NCBI GenBank assembly: GCA_963716245.1
Contig: OY970300.1
Location: 2,108,001 to 2,172,000, forward strand
DNA from: VRUE01 sp963716245
GTDB lineage: Bacteria; Actinomycetota; Thermoleophilia; Solirubrobacterales; 70-9
Length of the DNA stretch: 64,000 nucleotides
Direction of reading: 5' to 3'
Positions within the stretch are counted from its first letter, which is position 1. Each line of letters begins with the position of its first letter. Positions 59,758-64,000 of the stretch are shown one piece after another. Under the pieces are notes generated by a model that was not told the origin of the DNA, did not search any database, and saw only the letters and a list, made by a program, of their open reading frames with translations. Made by a program: the position numbers and the translations under genes.

Positions 59758-60413
59758 CAGCCCGCCTCGGCCGCCCGGCTCGCGCGCAGCAGCGCCTCCA
59801 CCCGCCGGCTCAGCTCGCCGCCGCTCAGCGTGCCGATCCCAGCGGCCTGCAGGGTCCCGCCGGGGTAGACGTAGGCGAAGGTCGGGCAGCCCCCCACCCG
59901 GTAGAGGCCAGCGACGGCGCCGTCGCGGTCATAGCCGACGGGCATCCGCCAGCCGTGCTCGCGGACCAGGTCGCGGACCTTCTCGCGATCGTCGCGCACG
60001 TTCAGCGAGAGGAAGCGCACGCGTCCACGGTAGCGGGCGTAGACCCGATCGACGACGTCCTGCTGTTCGACGCACTCTCCGCCTTTGCTGAACCAGAAGC
60101 TCAGGACCGCGGGGCGGTCGAACAGGTCGCAGACCCGGATCGCGTCCGCCCCGCCGACCCGGCAGGCCGGCGTGCGCCGGGCGCCCTCGGGGCAGGGGAC
60201 CTCCGAGGTCTCGCAATCGTCCTGGGCGACGTTCGCGTCTCCTTCCAGCGGCCCGGTCGCGAGCGGCACCGCGAACTCGGGGAGCGGCCAGCGGGCGGGG
60301 CGTTCGTCGAGCCCGAGCGTGCCGCCCCCGTCGCCGCCGACGTCGCCGAGCAGGGCGACGGCGACCACCGCGGCCAGGATCAGGCCGGCGACGATCGAGT
60401 ACCGGTCCCTCAC
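59757..60413 (-). CDS. Membrane-anchored thioredoxin-fold protein (TlpA/AhpC-like)
   Basis: 218 aa. One N-terminal membrane anchor (SIVAGLILAAVVAVALLG), then an extracytoplasmic thioredoxin fold. The usual WCxxC is FWFSKGGECVEQQ: only the second-position Cys remains. DGAVAGLYRVGGCPTFAYVYPGG supplies the cis-Pro loop preceded by a further Cys. Extra cysteines occur in the N-terminal insert (CETSEVPCPEG; CRVGG; RVC). It probably acts in thiol exchange outside the membrane, by a modified mechanism. ATGA overlap with the MMPL gene. Confidence 0.85.
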   Translation of the reverse strand: MRDRYSIVAGLILAAVVAVALLGDVGGDGGGTLGLDERPARWPLPEFAVPLATGPLEGDANVAQDDCETSEVPCPEGARRTPACRVGGADAIRVCDLFDRPAVLSFWFSKGGECVEQQDVVDRVYARYRGRVRFLSLNVRDDREKVRDLVREHGWRMPVGYDRDGAVAGLYRVGGCPTFAYVYPGGTLQAAGIGTLSGGELSRRVEALLRASRAAEAG

Positions 60414-62857
60414 CGCCGCCGTCCCTCCGCCCAGACGAGCGCCGCCGGCAGCGCGACGAGCACGCCGAGCAGAGCGGCACCGAGGTCGATCACCGTGACC
60501 AGGCCGAAGTCGCGCAGCATCTTCACGTCGCTGACGACCAGAACGGCGAAGCCGACCATCGCGGTCACCCCGGAGGCGAGCACGGCGGCCCCGGTGCGCG
60601 CATAGGCGGCGTGCAGCGCGTCGCCCAGCGATCCTCCCCGCCGCTCCTCGTGGAAGCGGGCGGCGAGCAGCACGCTGAACTCGGTAGCGATCGCGATCGT
60701 CAGAGCCCCGAGCGCCGCCGACATCGGGTTGAGCGGGACTCCGCTGATCCAGAGGAGCAACGCCCCCCAGCCGGTGGCAAGGACGATCGGCACGAGCGGT
60801 ACGAGCGCACGCTGGAGCGACCGGTAGGCGACGAGCAGGACGAGCGCCACCGCGATCAGGCCAGCGAGGGTGAGCCAGTAGCGGCTGCCCGAGAGATCGG
60901 ATGCGGCGGCGGCCGCGATCACGGGCAGCCCCGCCAGCTCCACTTCGACGCCATCCGGCGGCCCACCCCTCTCCCCCGGCTCACCGATCTGATCCCGCAC
61001 CCGCTCGATCAGCTCCTGCTGCTCGTCCAACCCCTGCGCCCTGATCCCGAAGCTGACCAGCGTCTGCCCAGCCGGCAGCTCGGTCTCCGCATCGACCTCG
61101 GCGATCTTTTCCAGGTCGTAGACCGGCACCTGCCTCAACGTCTCCCGGACCTGCTTCCGCTCGACCGGCCCGTCCCCAGCCCCGACCAGGTCCGACAGCG
61201 CCGGCCCGGGACAAAGCTCGGCCTCCAGGCAGCTCGGCTCTGGACCCGAGAAGCCGCCCACCTTCAACACCCGCTGCTTGAAGTCCGCCATCCATTCCAA
61301 GACCGCCGGGTCCGTCAGATCCTCCGCCCTGACGCTCACGTCCAACTGGCCCGAGACTCCGGTCGCCTCCTGAAGCTCATTCAGGTCCTGCACCGCCTGC
61401 GCATCCTGCGGTGCCAGCTCGCGTATGTCCGACACCGTCTCGACCTGCGTCCCCACTCCCCAGCCTAAGACGGCCAGACCCAGGCCTACCGCCAGTACCC
61501 GCTTCGGCTCCGCTTGCGCCAGCTTCAGCACGCGCTCCAGCCAGTGGGCCTCCGACGGGGGAGCGGGGTGCCCCGCCCGCGATCGCAGGCTCAATGCGGC
61601 AAAGCCGGCAGTCAGCGCCAGCAGGAAGGCGAGCCCGATCCCGACGATGAGCAGGAGCCCGAAGTCGCGCACCATGGGCGTCGGCGAAAGCTGCAGGGCA
61701 AGGAAGCCCGCGGCGGTCGCAAGTGCGGCGACGGCAATCGTCGGACCTCCCCGCGCCGCGGCCTGCCGTGCCGCCTCGGCGCCATGCGCGCCGCCTTCGA
61801 CCGACTCGTCGAAGCGCGCCTGGAACTGGATCGCGTAGTCCACCGCCAAGCCGATGAGGATGGGAAGCACGGCGATCGAGGCCATGGTCAGCGACCCGCC
61901 GACCAGATCGAGGAGTCCGAAGGTCAGGCCCGCGGCAGCGAGGGCGATGCCGAGCGGCAACAGCCGTAAGCGCGAGCGGAAGACCAGAAGCAGCGTCAGC
62001 GCCATGACGACCGCCGCGACGGCGAGCAGGACGAGCAGCGCCTCCTTCAGCGCGTCGGCGACGCCCTCGACCACCACCGGCACGCCCGAGACGACGTAGC
62101 GACCGCCGCGCAGGTCGAAGCACGGCTCCGGCTCCCCTTTGAACTCGCACTCGCGACGCGGCGTCGGATCCAGGACGGCGGCCCGGATCAGCTCGAGGGC
62201 GCGCCGTCGCTCGCCGTCGCTCAGGTCCGGGCGGAGCCGCACGACGATCTGGGTCGTGCGCCGGTTCGGGAAGAGGTAGGAGAGCCGCGCCTTCGGCGTC
62301 CCCCGCGCGCGGCCCAGATCGAAGACGACGGCGGCGAGGAAGTCCGGGTTCGAGAGGCTCGGCGCGCTGGAGATCCCGTAGCGGGCGGCGAAGGAGAGCA
62401 GCAGCTCGCGCAGCCGCTCCGGCGGCACCGTGGCGATCAGCCGGCGCAGCTGCCGGTCGACCTGGATCACCGCCTCGTTGAGGAAGGTGGCCGGGCCGAC
62501 CACCGACTCGACCGGCGCCATCCGCGCCAGCTCAGCGCACGGCCCCGGAATCGGCTCGGCCCCCTCCGGAACGCTCGCCGCAAGACAGCCCTCCAGCCGC
62601 AGCAACCGCCCCAGATTGGCGGTCAGCACCAGCCGCTGGAGATCCCCCTCGGCCAGCACGACCACCGGTTCCTCCCCAAACGCCCCCCGCACCTCCTGGG
62701 TAGCCCGGTAGCTGGCCGTATCCGTATCGACCAACGTCTCCGTCCCCGCATCCGTCGGCAACCGCGTCGCCCCAACAGCCGCGACGAGCGCAAGGAGAAC
62801 CGCAGCGACCAGCACGGCCTTCGCATGCCGCGCGGACCATGCACCTATCGAACCCAT
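60410..62857 (-). CDS. MMPL/RND-family lipid transporter
   Basis: 815 aa. Two repeats, each with one helix, a large extracytoplasmic domain and five helices. GLAVDYAIQFQARFDESV in the first half has the Asp-Tyr proton-relay motif of MMPL proteins; in the second the equivalent is IAIATEFSVLLAARFHEE. TIAVAALATAAGFLALQLSPTPMVRDFG and SGVTAMVGFAVLVVSDVKMLRDFG are paired signature helices. It likely exports lipids (hopanoid or wall lipids) using the proton gradient. First gene of the operon. Copy B of the structured repeat lies upstream. Confidence 0.92.
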   Translation of the reverse strand: MGSIGAWSARHAKAVLVAAVLLALVAAVGATRLPTDAGTETLVDTDTASYRATQEVRGAFGEEPVVVLAEGDLQRLVLTANLGRLLRLEGCLAASVPEGAEPIPGPCAELARMAPVESVVGPATFLNEAVIQVDRQLRRLIATVPPERLRELLLSFAARYGISSAPSLSNPDFLAAVVFDLGRARGTPKARLSYLFPNRRTTQIVVRLRPDLSDGERRRALELIRAAVLDPTPRRECEFKGEPEPCFDLRGGRYVVSGVPVVVEGVADALKEALLVLLAVAAVVMALTLLLVFRSRLRLLPLGIALAAAGLTFGLLDLVGGSLTMASIAVLPILIGLAVDYAIQFQARFDESVEGGAHGAEAARQAAARGGPTIAVAALATAAGFLALQLSPTPMVRDFGLLLIVGIGLAFLLALTAGFAALSLRSRAGHPAPPSEAHWLERVLKLAQAEPKRVLAVGLGLAVLGWGVGTQVETVSDIRELAPQDAQAVQDLNELQEATGVSGQLDVSVRAEDLTDPAVLEWMADFKQRVLKVGGFSGPEPSCLEAELCPGPALSDLVGAGDGPVERKQVRETLRQVPVYDLEKIAEVDAETELPAGQTLVSFGIRAQGLDEQQELIERVRDQIGEPGERGGPPDGVEVELAGLPVIAAAAASDLSGSRYWLTLAGLIAVALVLLVAYRSLQRALVPLVPIVLATGWGALLLWISGVPLNPMSAALGALTIAIATEFSVLLAARFHEERRGGSLGDALHAAYARTGAAVLASGVTAMVGFAVLVVSDVKMLRDFGLVTVIDLGAALLGVLVALPAALVWAEGRRR

Positions 62858-62869
62858 TCAGCGCTCTCT

Positions 62870-63030
62870 CGGCCGGAGGGACGGGTGCCCTGGCAGCGCG
62901 CGGCGTCCTGTTTTTCGCAGTGCCACCTCAGAGAGAGGTGCGACCCGCCCGGCGAAAAACCCAGCGCGCAGAAGGGCACCCGTCTCCCTGTCTGTCGTAG
63001 CGCCCAGAGGGGAACCCGTCCCTCCGGCCG
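62870..63030. repeat. Structured intergenic repeat, copy B
   Basis: The interior 62902-62963 matches copy A: GGCGTCCTG opposite CCCA, TTTTTCGC / GCGAAAAA stem, apical CACCTC-AGAGA-GAGGTG. It is enclosed by locus-specific stems: GCGCGC (62896-62901 / 62964-62969) and GACGGGTGCCC (62880-62890 / 62974-62984). A second, outer partner for the left arm exists: 62870-62886 is also complementary to 63014-63030 (17 bp), giving mutually exclusive folds. It fills the 190-nt gap between the Mce-type ATPase gene 3' end and the MMPL gene. Confidence 0.85.
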
Positions 63031-63047
63031 CCGCGTGCAGAATGGAC

Positions 63048-63890
63048 TCAATCCATCGACAGCGGACCCGACACGTCCGCGTTCAAGAACTGGTGCACGA
63101 ACTGGTTCTCGGAGTCGAACAGTTCCTCTTTCGGCCCCGACTCGACGATTTTGCCGTTCCAGAGGACGGCGATGAAGTCGGAGATCCGCCGCGCGGTGTT
63201 GAGGTCGTGGCTGATCACCAGGTAGCAGCCGCCGTTCTCGGCGTGGACCTCGCGGATCAGCTCGCAGAGCAGGGCCGTGCGGACCGGATCGAGACCGGAG
63301 TCCGGCTCGTCGAACATGACGATCGCCGGTTCCAGCACCAGCGCCCGGGCGAAGCCGGCGCGCTTGCGCATCCCGCCCGAGAGCTCGTTCGGCATCTTGT
63401 AGATCGCCTCGATCAGCCCGACCTCCTTGAGCCGGCGGTTGACGATCTCGCCGATCTCCTCCTCGCTTTTGTCGGTGTGCTGGCGCAGCGGGAAGGCGGT
63501 GTTGTCGTAGATGTTCATCGACCCGAACAGGGCGCCGTCCTGGAACAGCAGGCCGAACTTTTTGCGCACCTCGAAGAGTTCGTCGTCGGTCATGTTCGGA
63601 ATCGATTCGCCGTGCACCAGCACGTCGCCGTGGTCGGGATAGAGCAGGCCGACGATGTGCTTGATCAGGACGCTCTTGCCGGTGCCCGAGGGGCCGAGCA
63701 CCATCGAGATCTGGTCTTCGGGCAGCCCCAGGTTGAGCCCGTTGAGGATGCGGGCGCGGCCGAACTGCTTGACCAGGTCGATGATCTCGATCGCGTCCTC
63801 GCCGCCGTGGTCGCGCTTGCGCCCGGTGTGGAAGCGATACGGATCGCTCTCCCCGGGATCGACCCCGGGGATGACGAAGTCGCGGCCCAT
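63048..63890 (-). CDS. Mce/MlaF-type ABC ATPase
   Basis: 280 aa shown from ATG 63890. Walker A GPSGTGKSVLIKHIVGL, Q-loop LLFQDGALFGSMN, signature NELSGGMRKRAGFARAL, Walker B IVMFDEPDSGLDP, switch His ISHDLNTA. FGLLFQDGALFGSM and GGMRKRAGFARALVLEP are specific for the ATPases of Mce/Mla lipid importers (Mkl, MlaF). The frame is open and protein-like (SRRSDGPYVSDDGAT) to the window edge, so the true start may lie further upstream, outside it. The matching permease and Mce genes are presumably beyond the edge. Confidence 0.92.
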   Translation of the reverse strand: MGRDFVIPGVDPGESDPYRFHTGRKRDHGGEDAIEIIDLVKQFGRARILNGLNLGLPEDQISMVLGPSGTGKSVLIKHIVGLLYPDHGDVLVHGESIPNMTDDELFEVRKKFGLLFQDGALFGSMNIYDNTAFPLRQHTDKSEEEIGEIVNRRLKEVGLIEAIYKMPNELSGGMRKRAGFARALVLEPAIVMFDEPDSGLDPVRTALLCELIREVHAENGGCYLVISHDLNTARRISDFIAVLWNGKIVESGPKEELFDSENQFVHQFLNADVSGPLSMD

Positions 63891-64000
63891 CGTCGCCCCG
63901 TCGTCGCTGACGTAGGGGCCGTCCGAGCGCCGGCTCGGGGCGGGCGTCTCTTCGACGGGCGCCGCGGGATCGGCCTGGCGCGCGGAGTCGGCGGTGTCCG

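Overview
The window is chromosomal DNA of a very GC-rich actinobacterium. The best fit is the class Thermoleophilia, order Solirubrobacterales (soil relatives of Conexibacter and Solirubrobacter). Evidence: nearly all codons are G/C-ending, an actinobacterial integration host factor (mIHF) is present, a glutamine synthetase of the large type III class replaces the usual GlnA type in this stretch, many starts look leaderless, and there are multi-copy secreted proteins of a kind I associate with this order. The taxon is inference from gene content; no rRNA gene is present. I saw no transposase, integrase, tRNA, rRNA or CRISPR array.

Layout. 1-9.3 kb: MerR-type adenylate cyclase, the nitrogen pair amt-glnB, a nucleoside phosphorylase, a three-domain peptidoglycan hydrolase, a HAD phosphatase and a sirtuin. 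9.3-17.2 kb: a compositionally distinct island (visibly lower GC) holding only secreted proteins: two copies of a six-cysteine family (one frameshifted) around a translationally coupled pair of very large exported proteins. 17.3-30 kb: a reversed-order beta-oxidation fusion, NlpC/P60 protein, type III glutamine synthetase, cytochrome P450, RlmN, an amine oxidase, OsmC, SnoaL-like proteins, a TetR/cupin divergon and small enzymes. 30-41 kb: ZIP-like transporter, RecD2 helicase, an unusual subtilase, cold shock protein, BipA/TypA GTPase, acyl-CoA dehydrogenase and Bcp peroxiredoxin. 41-42 kb: a third copy of the six-cysteine family inserted between bcp and an orphan bcp 3' end. 42-51.5 kb: cation antiporter, lipoprotein, MoxR/CoxE pair, Rrf2 regulator, TauE exporter and a ThiXYZ-like ABC transporter. 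51.5-64 kb: PAS-GAF-GGDEF-EAL protein, AlkA glycosylase, GNAT enzyme, a frameshifted KBL/BioF-type enzyme, mIHF, a B3/4-domain protein, a thioredoxin-like protein, an MMPL transporter and an Mce/Mla-type ATPase.

Functional threads. Ammonium uptake and sensing (Amt plus a P-II protein lacking the modifiable Tyr51) go with the type III glutamine synthetase. Fatty-acid degradation is represented by the acyl-CoA dehydrogenase, which has a clear 16-bp operator, and by the hydroxyacyl-CoA dehydrogenase/enoyl-CoA hydratase fusion. Wall remodelling is represented by the hydrolase and the NlpC/P60 protein.

The most novel-looking signals are: (1) a structured intergenic repeat in two copies (about 47697-47816 and 62870-63030) with conserved loops but locus-specific complementary stems; (2) the six-cysteine secreted family, whose two island copies share a promoter, an upstream dyad and a 5'-UTR hairpin at exactly the same distances from the start codon; (3) the capture of the third copy at the 3' end of bcp.
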